DNA of 16,203 nt from positions 1 to 16,203 of the forward strand of contig JBFISM010000082.1 in the NCBI GenBank assembly GCA_041608535.1. Reading direction: 5' to 3'. Position 1 is the stretch's first letter. Each line of letters opens with the position of its first letter. The position numbers and the translations under genes are program-made. This document shows, one piece after another, positions 7,206 through 14,236 of this stretch. A model generated the notes under the pieces. The model was not told where the DNA came from and did not search any database. It was given only the letters and a program-made list of their open reading frames with translations. This DNA is from JBFISM01 sp041608535 (GTDB lineage: Bacteria; Actinomycetota; Acidimicrobiia; Spongiisociales; UBA5794).

Positions 7206-7433
7206 TCACGACGGTGTTGCCGGAGCATCCTGTCGGGCTCCGGCAGCCGTCCCGCCTCTGGCCGCTGTCATCCTGAGTGCGTGTAGGAGCCATTTGAAGA
7301 GAATCGCCATGGCGACCCATGAAACAATCCAGTTGAGACCGGCCGTGTCGGCATGGATGTCGGCCAACGCCATCACACCGAAAGAAACTCCCGGACCTGC
7401 GTCAGCGTGGTGGACAGCAGAGCCGTCGAACAC
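7206..7433 (-). CDS. Doubtful small ORF with one predicted membrane segment
   Basis: This 75-codon frame starts with GTG and has no SD. A hydrophobic stretch (LNWIVSWVAMAILFKWLLHA, about residues 33-52) could be one transmembrane helix, followed by a basic, Ala/Gly-rich tail. An internal ATG near residue 21 has a weak GGGAG upstream. Third-position GC, counted by eye, is near 63%, clearly lower than in the neighbouring genes, and the last codons overlap a strong inverted repeat. I recognise no family. It may be non-coding, a decayed gene, or a small membrane protein. Confidence 0.2.
   Translation of the reverse strand: MFDGSAVHHADAGPGVSFGVMALADIHADTAGLNWIVSWVAMAILFKWLLHALRMTAARGGTAAGARQDAPATPS
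7218..7245. repeat. Inverted repeat, 9-bp perfect stem
   Basis: TGCCGGAGC and GCTCCGGCA flank a 10-base loop; one wobble plus one further pair can extend the stem. It is the strongest hairpin I found in the window. It lies about 135 bp after the CBS stop and about 260 bp after the polymerase IV stop, with no T-run. Terminator, operator or structural element all remain possible. Confidence 0.5.
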
Positions 7434-7504
7434 ATCGACTGAAACGCCAACGAGGACACGAAACCCTTGCCTTTGCGGAGGCGCCGTCGAGAGGCTGACC
7501 GCGG

Positions 7505-8755
7505 TCAGTCGCGAGAGGCCAGCCGGCGAAACTCCTCCGGCACTCCTCGGGGGCCCAGGCGGCGGCCGGCACGGCTGACGGCATCGCGGCCGAAGCGGTC
7601 CCGGATGTCGTCGAGGGCCGCATCGAGCCGAAAGAGGGAACGCTCCCGTGGGGAGCCGGTGCGCTCCACATCGGCGACCCGCCAGCCGAGGTCGAACTCG
7701 AGCTGCAGATGCGGGCTGTCGACAAAGCCGGAGGTGGAGATGGCAAGCAGACCGATGTCACGGCCCTCCCCGACCTCGGCTATCGCCGCATCGACGAGAT
7801 GTCCGGCGATCGAGGCCATGGCCGGAGCGGTGGCGATGGGCGCAGCCAGAGTGGTGCGCCGGGTGATCGCCTCCATGTCGTCGAAACGGATCCTCACCCC
7901 GACGGTGCGGGCCGCCCAATCCTTCTTGCGCAGCCGGCTGGACACACGATCCGCCAGATCGAACAGCACGGTGCGGCGCAGCTCCGGGTTGCGGCCACCG
8001 CGACCGAAGGCCGACTGTGAGCTGACCGAACGGGCTCGGTGCACGGTCTGCACCGCACGCGGGTCACGATTCCACGCCAGAGCGTGCAGGTGAGCCCCGG
8101 CAGCCGGGCCGAAGTGGCGCTGCAGCACGCTGCGCTGGGTGGTGGCGATGTCCGCCACGGTCTCGATGCCCATGGCAAACAACGCTCGCTCCGTGGCCGG
8201 ACCCACACCCCACATCGCCCGCACCGGCAGGGCGTGGAGAAAGTCCAGCTCGGTCTCCGGCGGAACGTGGAGCAACCCGTCGGGTTTCGACGTGGCGCTG
8301 GCGATCTTGGCGAGGAACTTGGTGCGGGCCACCCCCACCGACACGACGAGACCGATCTCGTCTCGGACCCTCTTCTTGATGATCCCGGCGATGACCGGCG
8401 CCGCACCGAAGATGTGTACGGATCCCGAGACGTCGAGGAAGGCCTCGTCGATCGAGATCTGCTCCACCAGCGGTGTGAAGTCACGACACACGTCGAATAC
8501 CTGCTCCGACAGCGGCCCATACCGGCCGAACTCACCGGGCACCACGATGAGCCGGGGGCACAGCTCCCGGGCGCGCCGCACCGGCATCGGGGCGCTCACG
8601 CCGAACCGCTTCGCCTCGTAGCTGGCCGCCAGCACCACCCCGCCACCTACCGCAACCGGTTTGCCTCGCAGCGCAGGGTTGTACAGCTGCTCCACCGATG
8701 CGTAGAACGCGTCGAGATCGACATGGAGAAACGGGGTCGGCTCATCGGCGAGCAT
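7505..8755 (-). CDS. dinB: DNA polymerase IV (Y-family translesion polymerase)
   Basis: This 416-residue Y-family polymerase is expected to copy past damaged bases. The catalytic core is complete: HVDLDAFYASVEQ (metal-binding Asp13), SYEAKRFGV (45-53, nucleotide-contacting region), SIDEAFLDVSG with Asp103/Glu104, VGVARTKFLAKIASATSKPDG and the helix-hairpin-helix WGVGPATERAL. The little-finger domain follows, and a SPRERSLFRLD segment near the C-terminus is where actinobacterial family members carry a clamp-binding motif. The ATG at 8755 is preferred because it sits directly before the conserved N-terminus; a 32-codon extension to 8851 would overlap the helicase gene and looks non-homologous. 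It lies 22 bp after the helicase stop, so it is probably co-transcribed from the LexA-controlled promoter at 10831-10854. Confidence 0.93.
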   Translation of the reverse strand: MLADEPTPFLHVDLDAFYASVEQLYNPALRGKPVAVGGGVVLAASYEAKRFGVSAPMPVRRARELCPRLIVVPGEFGRYGPLSEQVFDVCRDFTPLVEQISIDEAFLDVSGSVHIFGAAPVIAGIIKKRVRDEIGLVVSVGVARTKFLAKIASATSKPDGLLHVPPETELDFLHALPVRAMWGVGPATERALFAMGIETVADIATTQRSVLQRHFGPAAGAHLHALAWNRDPRAVQTVHRARSVSSQSAFGRGGRNPELRRTVLFDLADRVSSRLRKKDWAARTVGVRIRFDDMEAITRRTTLAAPIATAPAMASIAGHLVDAAIAEVGEGRDIGLLAISTSGFVDSPHLQLEFDLGWRVADVERTGSPRERSLFRLDAALDDIRDRFGRDAVSRAGRRLGPRGVPEEFRRLASRD

Positions 8756-8777
8756 GGCACAGCCCCCCAGCCCCCGG

Positions 8778-10838
8778 TCAGGAGAACAGGTCGTCGAGCA
8801 TGGCACCCACAGGGTCCGCACCGACGACGCCCGACGACCGCCCCTCCTCATGACCGGCCGGGGTGGCGGCGATCTCTTGGAATCGATCGGTCACCGGAGT
8901 GAGGAAGCGGCTCAGCGGCGCATACGAATGGGCGTCGTCACCACCAAACCGGCGGTGGTAAAAGCGCTGCGGGAACGAGACGTGGAGATGGTCCTTGGCC
9001 CGGGTCAGGGCGACGTACATGAGACGCCGCTCCTCCTCCAGACCACCCGGCTCACCCAGGGCCATGTCCGAGGGCAGGTTGCCATCGGCGGCGTGGATGA
9101 CGAACACGGCTCGCCACTCCCCGCCCTTGGCGGAATGGATGGTGGACAGGATGAGGTAGTCGTCGTCGAGATGCGGGGCGCCCGCCAGATCTGCCGTGGA
9201 GACCGGTGGGTCGAGCACGAGATCGGTGAGAAAGCGCTGGCGCGACTCGACGCTCGCCGACAGCGTGCCCAGATGCTCGATGTCGGCGAGCCGGACACCG
9301 GCATCGTCGTAGTTGCGTTCGAAGACCATCTTGCAGAACGGGAGCAACCGGTCGATCTGCTGCGCCGGTGGTGGCTCGCTCGATCCCTCACCGCGCACGT
9401 CGCGGAGGGCTGCCTGCAGCTCGCCGAGCGGCTCGGCGCTGTCGGCTGGCACCGGCATCTGCAGCGCGCAGAATGCGGTGAGCCGGTCGACGCCATCTTC
9501 TGCTCCGGTGGTCGCAGCCGTGTCCATGATGCGCACCGCGGTGGCCGGGCCCACACCCGGGATCGACTGCAGCGCCCGGTGCCAGGCGAGCTGGTCCTCC
9601 GGGTTGTCGAGGATACGAAGCAGCGCCAGCAGGTCCTTGATGTGGGCGGCTTCGAGAAACTTGAGCCCGCCGAACTTGACGAACGGAATGCCCCGCCGCG
9701 CCAGCTCCAGCTCGAGCCCATCGGAATGGTGGCCGGTACGGAACAGCACTGCCTGATCCCGCAGCGGAATGCCGCTCTCGCGATGCTCCAAGAGGGTGTC
9801 GCAGACGAAATCGGACTGTGCCGCCTCGTCGAAGCAGGTCACCAGATCGGGCACCGGACCCGACGGACGAGTGGGACGCAGCGTCTTGGGATACAACTCG
9901 CTCGACTCGGCGATCACCGCGTTGGCGACGTCGAGGATCTCGGGTGTCGAGCGATAGTTCTCCTCGAGGGCGACGAGCGTCGCGGCCGGATACTCGTCGG
10001 GAAATCCGCGAATGTTGGCGATGGTGGCCGCCCGGAACGAGTAGATCGCCTGGGCGTCGTCGCCGACCACCGTCAGGTTGCCGACCTCCCCCACCAAGCC
10101 CCCCAGGATGTCGGCCTGGATGCGGTTGGTGTCCTGGAACTCGTCGACCAGCACGTGATCGAACAGACGGCGCACCGTGGCGGCCGCCGGACTGCCGAGA
10201 AGCGCCCGCCAGTAGAGCAGTAGATCGTCGTAGTCCACCACGTTGTGCTCCCGCTTACGCTCCCGGTAAAGGGCGAACACGTCACGCAGCGCCGCGACAT
10301 GGTCGGAGCACCACGGGAAGCGCTCCTCCACCACCTTGGTCATCTTCTCCTGCTCGTTCACCGTGCGTGAGTAGATGGCGGCGATCGTCTCCTGCTTGGG
10401 AAAGCGGACCTTCCCGTCGGCCACTCCCAGCTCGGATCGGATCACCCCGAAGAGGGCCTCACCGTCGGCCTGGTCGAGCACCGTGAAGCCCTCGCCGAGC
10501 CCCACCGCCGCACCGTGCACCCGAAGCAGCCGGTTGGCGATGGAGTGGAACGTCCCGCCCCACACGTTGCCGGTGGCCCGACTCGACATCAGCGCCCCAG
10601 CGCGCCGCACCATCTCGTCGGCGGCCCTCCTGGTGAAGGTGAGCAGCAGGATGCGCTCCGCCGGTACCCCGGTGTGGATGAGCCATGCCACCCGGCTGGC
10701 CAGGGTGCGTGTCTTCCCGCTACCCGCTCCGGCGACAATCAGGAGCGGGCCATCACCGTGCACCACCGCCCGGCGCTGGGCGGGATTCAGCGAGTCGATC
10801 CAGTCGGGTAGCTCGGCGTTCGGCTCCGAAGCGAACAT
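8778..10838 (-). CDS. UvrD/PcrA-like superfamily 1 DNA helicase
   Basis: This 686-residue SF1A helicase, a 3'-5' DNA translocase by family, is slightly shorter than typical UvrD/PcrA (about 720-780). Motifs appear in order: Q motif LNPAQRRAV (17-25), Walker A AGAGSGKT (36-43), LTFTRRAADEM (66-76), GTFHSIANRLLR, DEFQDTN (232-238, motif II), GDDAQAIYSFRAA (motif III), LEENYRST (motif IV), STIHSAKGGEW (motif V) and VALTRAKDHL (motif VI). The ATG at 10838 is chosen because it opens directly into the conserved N-terminus and has an extended -10 box 7 bases upstream. The longer frame from 10937 runs into the neighbouring flavodoxin gene and adds unrelated sequence. No SD is present, fitting a leaderless transcript. 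Pairing with polymerase IV and the LexA box point to a DNA-damage role. Whether it replaces or supplements the housekeeping UvrD cannot be told here. Confidence 0.92.
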   Translation of the reverse strand: MFASEPNAELPDWIDSLNPAQRRAVVHGDGPLLIVAGAGSGKTRTLASRVAWLIHTGVPAERILLLTFTRRAADEMVRRAGALMSSRATGNVWGGTFHSIANRLLRVHGAAVGLGEGFTVLDQADGEALFGVIRSELGVADGKVRFPKQETIAAIYSRTVNEQEKMTKVVEERFPWCSDHVAALRDVFALYRERKREHNVVDYDDLLLYWRALLGSPAAATVRRLFDHVLVDEFQDTNRIQADILGGLVGEVGNLTVVGDDAQAIYSFRAATIANIRGFPDEYPAATLVALEENYRSTPEILDVANAVIAESSELYPKTLRPTRPSGPVPDLVTCFDEAAQSDFVCDTLLEHRESGIPLRDQAVLFRTGHHSDGLELELARRGIPFVKFGGLKFLEAAHIKDLLALLRILDNPEDQLAWHRALQSIPGVGPATAVRIMDTAATTGAEDGVDRLTAFCALQMPVPADSAEPLGELQAALRDVRGEGSSEPPPAQQIDRLLPFCKMVFERNYDDAGVRLADIEHLGTLSASVESRQRFLTDLVLDPPVSTADLAGAPHLDDDYLILSTIHSAKGGEWRAVFVIHAADGNLPSDMALGEPGGLEEERRLMYVALTRAKDHLHVSFPQRFYHRRFGGDDAHSYAPLSRFLTPVTDRFQEIAATPAGHEEGRSSGVVGADPVGAMLDDLFS

Positions 10839-10846
10839 GTGTTCGA
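10831..10846 (-). promoter_or_regulatory. LexA (SOS) box over the helicase start codon
   Basis: The minus strand reads TCGAACACATGTTCGC. This matches the known actinobacterial LexA operator TCGAAC-N4-GTTCGA at 11 of 12 defined positions, with only the last base different. The ATG start codon lies inside it, and it directly abuts the -10 hexamer, so bound LexA would block the promoter and the initiation site. I saw no second copy elsewhere in the window. Confidence 0.8.
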
Positions 10847-10854
10847 CTGTACCA
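10846..10854 (-). promoter_or_regulatory. Extended -10 promoter of the helicase/polymerase IV operon
   Basis: The minus strand reads TGGTACAGT, that is TGn followed by a TAnnnT -10 box. It ends 7 bases before the ATG, so transcription should begin at the start codon and yield a leaderless mRNA. No recognisable -35 box is present, as often accepted for extended -10 promoters. Confidence 0.6.
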
Positions 10855-10875
10855 CACGTCCCCCGGAGGGGCGGG

Positions 10876-11607
10876 CTATGCGGAGAGCCCCCAGCTGGGA
10901 TCCTGATCCTCGGCGTTGGTGACGTTGCGCCACTCACTGGGAACGTTGCCGATGGCGGGGAAGCCGCCCTCGTTACGCAGGAGCTGGGCGGCGTGCATCA
11001 GGTTCCACGCCATGATGGTGGTGTTGCGCAGGGTGAACTCGTTGTCGTAGCCCACCGGGGCGTCCTGCCCCTCGACGACGTCGCCGTAGCTCGCACCGGG
11101 GCCGGCCTCCCCGATCCAGCCACAGTCGGCCTGTGGCGGCACGACGTAGCCGATGTGCTGCAGCGCATAGAGCAGCTCCATAGAGCACGCCTTCACGCCG
11201 TCCTCGTTGCCGGTGACCACACAACCCCCCGCCTTCCCGTAATAGAGGTACTGCATCTGCTCGTTGCGGTCGCCGCTGTAGGCGTACATGCGCTCGATCA
11301 CCAGCGTGGCCACGCTCGACTTGACCCCCAGCCAGATCGGGGTGCCGATGACGAGGATGTCGGCGGCCATCACCTTGTCGTGGATCGCCGGCCAGTCGTC
11401 GTGATGACCGGCGGTCGACAGGTCCTTCTCCATACCGAACGGGATGTTGTACTCCAACGCATGCAACAGCTCCACATCGACACCGTTGGCATCCATGATC
11501 CCCGCAGCACGGGCCAGCAGCTTTCTCGTGTGCGATTGTGCGGGGTCCCGCTTGAGGGAGCAGTTGATCATCAAGGCGCTCAGGCCGCTGAAGTCGGTGT
11601 CGGTCAT
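10876..11607 (-). CDS. Flavodoxin-family / NADPH-dependent FMN reductase-like protein
   Basis: This 243-residue protein has a flavodoxin-like fold. LMINCSLKRDPAQSHT (12-27) is the FMN phosphate-binding loop after strand 1. ADILVIGTPIWLGVKSSVAT (82-101) is the strand-3 region with the conserved G-[TS]-P-x-W segment next to the flavin. CVVTGNEDGVKACSMELLYA and the region after it complete the fold. The C-terminal 60 residues extend beyond a minimal NADPH-dependent FMN reductase. It probably reduces a quinone or another small acceptor, but I cannot name the substrate. Two starts are possible: ATG at 11607 (GGGAG 8 bases upstream) or ATG at 11622 (GGAGAGAG 4 bases upstream), which would add MGDPR. 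It lies 37 bp upstream of the helicase and is co-directional, but the helicase has its own promoter, so joint control is uncertain. Confidence 0.82.
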   Translation of the reverse strand: MTDTDFSGLSALMINCSLKRDPAQSHTRKLLARAAGIMDANGVDVELLHALEYNIPFGMEKDLSTAGHHDDWPAIHDKVMAADILVIGTPIWLGVKSSVATLVIERMYAYSGDRNEQMQYLYYGKAGGCVVTGNEDGVKACSMELLYALQHIGYVVPPQADCGWIGEAGPGASYGDVVEGQDAPVGYDNEFTLRNTTIMAWNLMHAAQLLRNEGGFPAIGNVPSEWRNVTNAEDQDPSWGLSA

Positions 11608-11660
11608 GCGAGGGTCTCCCATCGGTCTCTCTCCGCTGCGCCGCAATTGTGGCACGGCGA

Positions 11661-11683
11661 CCGGCGGCGCATCCGCCCGCCGG
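11661..11683. repeat. Inverted repeat between divergent genes
   Basis: CCGGCGG and CCGCCGG form a perfect 7-bp inverted repeat around 9 bases, midway between the flavodoxin-like gene and the crotonase gene. It ends in the -35 region expected for the crotonase promoter, a plausible place for a regulator. In DNA this GC-rich such a repeat can also arise by chance. Confidence 0.35.
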
Positions 11684-11704
11684 ACCCGACGCCGCCCCAG
11701 GTCG

Positions 11705-11710
11705 TAATCT
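11705..11710 (+). promoter_or_regulatory. -10 box of a probable leaderless promoter (crotonase gene)
   Basis: TAATCT (TAnnnT) ends 6 bases before the ATG at 11717. There is no Shine-Dalgarno sequence in the gap. The layout is the same as at 1164-1169 and 10846-10854. Confidence 0.5.
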
Positions 11711-11716
11711 GCCGGC

Positions 11717-12394
11717 ATGATCGATCTCGAGCGCAGCGGCGACGTGTTCGTCCTCACCATGGACAACGGCGAGAACCGGATGAACGCATCTTGGCTGCAG
11801 GCGATCACCGCCGCACTCGACGACGTGGAATCTGCGGCGCCACCGGTGGCGCTCGTCACCACCGGGACCGGCAAGTTCTACTCGAACGGGCTGGATCTCG
11901 AGTGGCTGCAAACCGGTGCCGTCGACATGGGTGAGTTCGTCGCCGGGATGGAGAAGGTGTTTGCCCGGGTGCTCGGAATGCCGCTCATCACCGTCGCCGG
12001 CTGTAACGGACACACATTCGCCGCCGGAGCGATGCTGGCGATGGCGCACGATTTCCGGGTGATGCGGGCCGACCGCGGGTTCTTCTGTCTCCCCGAGGTG
12101 GACATCGGCATCCCGCTCACCGCCGGGATGAATGCGCTGATGACGGGCCGGCTCCCCCGGGTGACCGCCCACGAGGTTCTGGTGACCGGGCGCCGGTTCG
12201 GGGGCGTCGAGGCGGCGGAGAAGCACATCGTCGACCGGGCCGTTCCCGAAGACCAGGTGGTGCCCGCGGCGATCACGCTGGCCGCAGAGCTGGCCGACAA
12301 GGCGGGCCCGACGCTCGCCACCATCAAGCGGCGTATGTACGCCGAGACGATCGAGTCGCTGTTGACGAGCCCCGGGACGGCCCTCCCCCGCTGA
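11717..12394 (+). CDS. Crotonase-fold protein, enoyl-CoA isomerase/hydratase-like
   Basis: This 225-residue protein belongs to the crotonase superfamily, which acts on acyl-CoA thioesters. KFYSNGLDLEWL (53-64) and GHTFAAGAMLAMAHDFRVMRADRG provide the oxyanion-hole backbone amides. CLPEVDIGIPL (124-134) holds Glu127, the position of the catalytic acid in delta3,delta2-enoyl-CoA isomerases. The FYSNG-D-L, AAAG-like and M-R-x-D-R-G pattern resembles the peroxisomal isomerase branch of plants more than classical hydratases, which need two glutamates. It is short for the family (usually about 255-265) because the C-terminal helical part is abbreviated. A role in oxidation of unsaturated fatty acids is likely but inferred. 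It has no other fatty-acid genes beside it. It ends 10 bp from the convergent sortase gene. Confidence 0.85.
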   Translation: MIDLERSGDVFVLTMDNGENRMNASWLQAITAALDDVESAAPPVALVTTGTGKFYSNGLDLEWLQTGAVDMGEFVAGMEKVFARVLGMPLITVAGCNGHTFAAGAMLAMAHDFRVMRADRGFFCLPEVDIGIPLTAGMNALMTGRLPRVTAHEVLVTGRRFGGVEAAEKHIVDRAVPEDQVVPAAITLAAELADKAGPTLATIKRRMYAETIESLLTSPGTALPR

Positions 12395-12404
12395 ACGGAC
12401 GAGG

Positions 12405-13244
12405 TCAGCTGAGAGCGGCGCTTTCGGCGTTGTCGGCTGTCAGAACGGGAACCGCATAGACGACGACGTTGCTGTCGTAGCTGCGGGTCGACTGGCTGAA
12501 CCCGCCGCCACAGGTGATGAGGGTGAGCACGGGCGAGCCGGTGCGAGAGAAGATCGCATCAAGCGGCAGCTCGTCCTTGTCGTAGATCTTCGTCCCCACC
12601 ACCCGGAAGTCACGCACCGAATCGTCGTCATATCCCACGGTGACGATGTCCCCCTCACGCACCTCACGCAGCTCGAAGAACACGCCGGGACCCGCCGAGG
12701 CGAGATCGACGTGGGCGGCGAGCACGGCCGAGCCGGATTCCCCCGGCGATGGCCCGTACTCGTACCACGCCACTTCGGTGACGTTGTCTGGGACATCCAT
12801 TTGGCCAGTCGCAGCGACCCCGTAACCCCCAACCGGGGCGTCCACATCGATCGCATCGATGGTGAGTCGCATCGGGTTCGGCGTGTTCGATGTCCGGAGC
12901 GCCTCGAGACCGGTGCGTACCTCGATGGGCGCGGTCGCAATCGAAGGCGGTGGTAGGGGATTCGTCGCCTGGGTTTCCGCCGGGGACTGACTTGGCGCCG
13001 CCTCGTCCGGCTCAACGTCACGGGATGCCTCGCCGGGGTCGGCGCTGTCGGCGGGAGCCTGCTCCGCCGATGAAGAGGCGGAGAGCGTGGTCGGCGGGGT
13101 CTGGAGCGCACTTTCGACTGCGTCGGGATCTCCGGAGAGAGCGCCGTCTGCCGTGCGGACCATCGAAAGAACCGCTCCGGCTGTGAGGGCAACCCCGCCG
13201 ACCACCAGAAGAATGCCCAATGGACGCTTCCGCACGATCCTCAA
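12405..13244 (-). CDS. Class F-like sortase
   Basis: This 279-residue sortase has a basic N-terminus, one signal-anchor helix (LGILLVVGGVALTAGAVLSM, 9-28), a disordered Ser/Ala/Pro/Glu-rich linker (about 35-105) and a sortase barrel. The catalytic triad is visible: His178 (VLAAHVD), Cys245 (LTLITCGG) and Arg254 (STRSYDSNVVVYA). The short barrel and the TCGG context fit the actinobacterial class F/E group rather than class A. The start is TTG at 13244, chosen because AAGGAGG lies 8 bases upstream; the next in-frame GTG would be too far from it. It lies 62 bp after the DUF4397 gene on the same strand, and that surface protein is the obvious candidate substrate. The active site would face outside the membrane. 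Confidence 0.88.
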   Translation of the reverse strand: MRIVRKRPLGILLVVGGVALTAGAVLSMVRTADGALSGDPDAVESALQTPPTTLSASSSAEQAPADSADPGEASRDVEPDEAAPSQSPAETQATNPLPPPSIATAPIEVRTGLEALRTSNTPNPMRLTIDAIDVDAPVGGYGVAATGQMDVPDNVTEVAWYEYGPSPGESGSAVLAAHVDLASAGPGVFFELREVREGDIVTVGYDDDSVRDFRVVGTKIYDKDELPLDAIFSRTGSPVLTLITCGGGFSQSTRSYDSNVVVYAVPVLTADNAESAALS

Positions 13245-13252
13245 GAGAGGTT

Positions 13253-13259
13253 CCTCCTT
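13253..13259 (-). promoter_or_regulatory. Ribosome binding site that decides a TTG start (sortase)
   Basis: AAGGAGG on the minus strand, 8 bases before TTG at 13244. It supports the rare TTG over the in-frame GTG three codons later. Confidence 0.7.
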
Positions 13260-13306
13260 CGTGATCTGTACGGAGCGTCCACCGGAAACGGTTGATCGGT
13301 TTCGAC

Positions 13307-14101
13307 TCAGCTGCGAGTGCGGGCGACCACTACCGCACCGCCACCGAGGCTAAGCACGCCCAGCGCCGCCAGCAGCATGGCCACGACGGGCAGACCCGAC
13401 CCGCTCAGGCCACCGGTACCTGTGGGGACACCCGCAGGTGGGGTGTGCAGGTTGGCGATGGACTGCGCTGCAACCGTGAACGAGCCGCCGTCGAGCGAGC
13501 CGATGGCATACACGATGACGTTGGTCCCTTCGGGAATGTCGAGATCAGTCTCGAACACAACGGGTTCGGTAGCCCCGGCCGGGACGATCTGCACGTTGTA
13601 GGTGGCCGCGGGAACGTCGGCGACGCCTTCATTCGGGTTGGACACGCCACTGAAGAGGGCACCACCGTCGGCCAGGACGTCGACCGTCGGTGCGGCGGCC
13701 ACGTGCCGGGCGGTGACCCGGCCGTTGCCGGCATCGATGGTGGAGGTGTCGTTGACGAAGACACTCAGCGTGGGGCTTCCCGCCTCGTCGAGGTGGGCGA
13801 CGATGCTGGCGTTGGCGCCTGCGGGCAGCGTCACCGTATCGGCGAGCGCCGGATCGGTCGATGCAGGATCGGCCCCGGCGGGGTAGATCTCGATGTCGTA
13901 GTCGGCAGCGGGAAGCGTGAGTGGATCGGTCACGGTACCGAAGGTGAACCCGGGGAGGAGCGCCTCGCCGTTGGCCCAAACGTCGACCTCGAGATCGGGC
14001 ACGCCGTGAACCACCGTCACGGTGCCTTCGTCCTGGGCGATCGCTGCGGCCGGCACGGCCAGCAGCGCAACAACCGCCATCGTGGTGAAGAGTTTTCTCA
14101 T
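13307..14101 (-). CDS. Secreted DUF4397 repeat protein with C-terminal membrane anchor
   Basis: This 264-residue protein has a classical signal peptide (MRKLFTTMAVVALLAVPAAA, cleavage likely after AIA at residue 22). Two DUF4397-type beta repeats follow: one begins VTVVHGVPDLEVDVWANG and contains YDIEIYPAG; the second begins VTARHVAAAPTVDVLADGG and contains YNVQIVPAG, so it looks like an internal duplication. After ANLHTPPAGVPTGTGG comes a Gly/Ser linker, a hydrophobic helix (about 237-258) and a short basic tail (ARTRS). That is the layout of a sortase substrate, but no LPxTG motif is present; the nearest sequence is GLPVVA inside the helix start. The sortase gene follows 62 bp downstream. 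DUF4397 has no established biochemical role; surface display or adhesion is inferred. The ATG start has AGGAG about 13 bases upstream, rather far. Confidence 0.85.
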   Translation of the reverse strand: MRKLFTTMAVVALLAVPAAAIAQDEGTVTVVHGVPDLEVDVWANGEALLPGFTFGTVTDPLTLPAADYDIEIYPAGADPASTDPALADTVTLPAGANASIVAHLDEAGSPTLSVFVNDTSTIDAGNGRVTARHVAAAPTVDVLADGGALFSGVSNPNEGVADVPAATYNVQIVPAGATEPVVFETDLDIPEGTNVIVYAIGSLDGGSFTVAAQSIANLHTPPAGVPTGTGGLSGSGLPVVAMLLAALGVLSLGGGAVVVARTRS

Positions 14102-14194
14102 GATATGTGCTTTCTCCTGAGAACGGATTTGTCGTTGTGCTGCACGGGTGTAGTACGGCAGCAGAGGCGCAAGTGGATGAGCGATACCCGAGAA

Positions 14195-14216
14195 TGGCGC
14201 CGGCGACCGTGCGCCA
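14195..14216 (-). terminator. Possible hairpin after the oxidase gene
   Basis: TGGCGC and GCGCCA form a 6-bp stem around 10 bases, 20 bases past the oxidase stop and upstream of the DUF4397 gene. On the minus strand it is followed by TTCTC but no real T-run. The stem is short, so this is tentative. Confidence 0.25.
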
Positions 14217-14236
14217 CCGGCAGGAGAAAGCTGGTC

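Larger units (their letters stand above)
7082..7504. other. 423-bp region without a convincing gene
   Basis: This lies between the CBS gene and the 3' end of polymerase IV. Base composition is less GC-rich around 7295-7400 than in the neighbours. It contains a strong inverted repeat (7218-7245) and one weak minus-strand frame (7206-7433). It could be an intergenic spacer holding two transcript ends, or the remains of a lost gene. Confidence 0.5.

Noticed and set aside
8756..8851. Extended N-terminus of polymerase IV
   Set aside because: The added 32 codons overlap the helicase 3' end and precede the conserved polymerase N-terminus; ATG at 8755 fits better.
8754..10223. Long plus-strand open frame (489 codons) opposite the helicase
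   Set aside because: No recognisable motif and biased composition; the minus strand carries all SF1 helicase motifs.
10839..10937. Extended N-terminus of the helicase
   Set aside because: The extra 33 codons overlap the flavodoxin-like gene, show no helicase similarity and would run through the promoter and LexA box.
12390..12409. GCTGA/TCAGC inverted repeat covering both stop codons between the convergent crotonase and sortase genes
   Set aside because: Only a 5-bp stem, easily due to the two opposed stop codons themselves; too weak to call a terminator.
13281..13306. GAAAC/GTTTC repeat between the DUF4397 and sortase genes
   Set aside because: A 5-bp stem with no further support.
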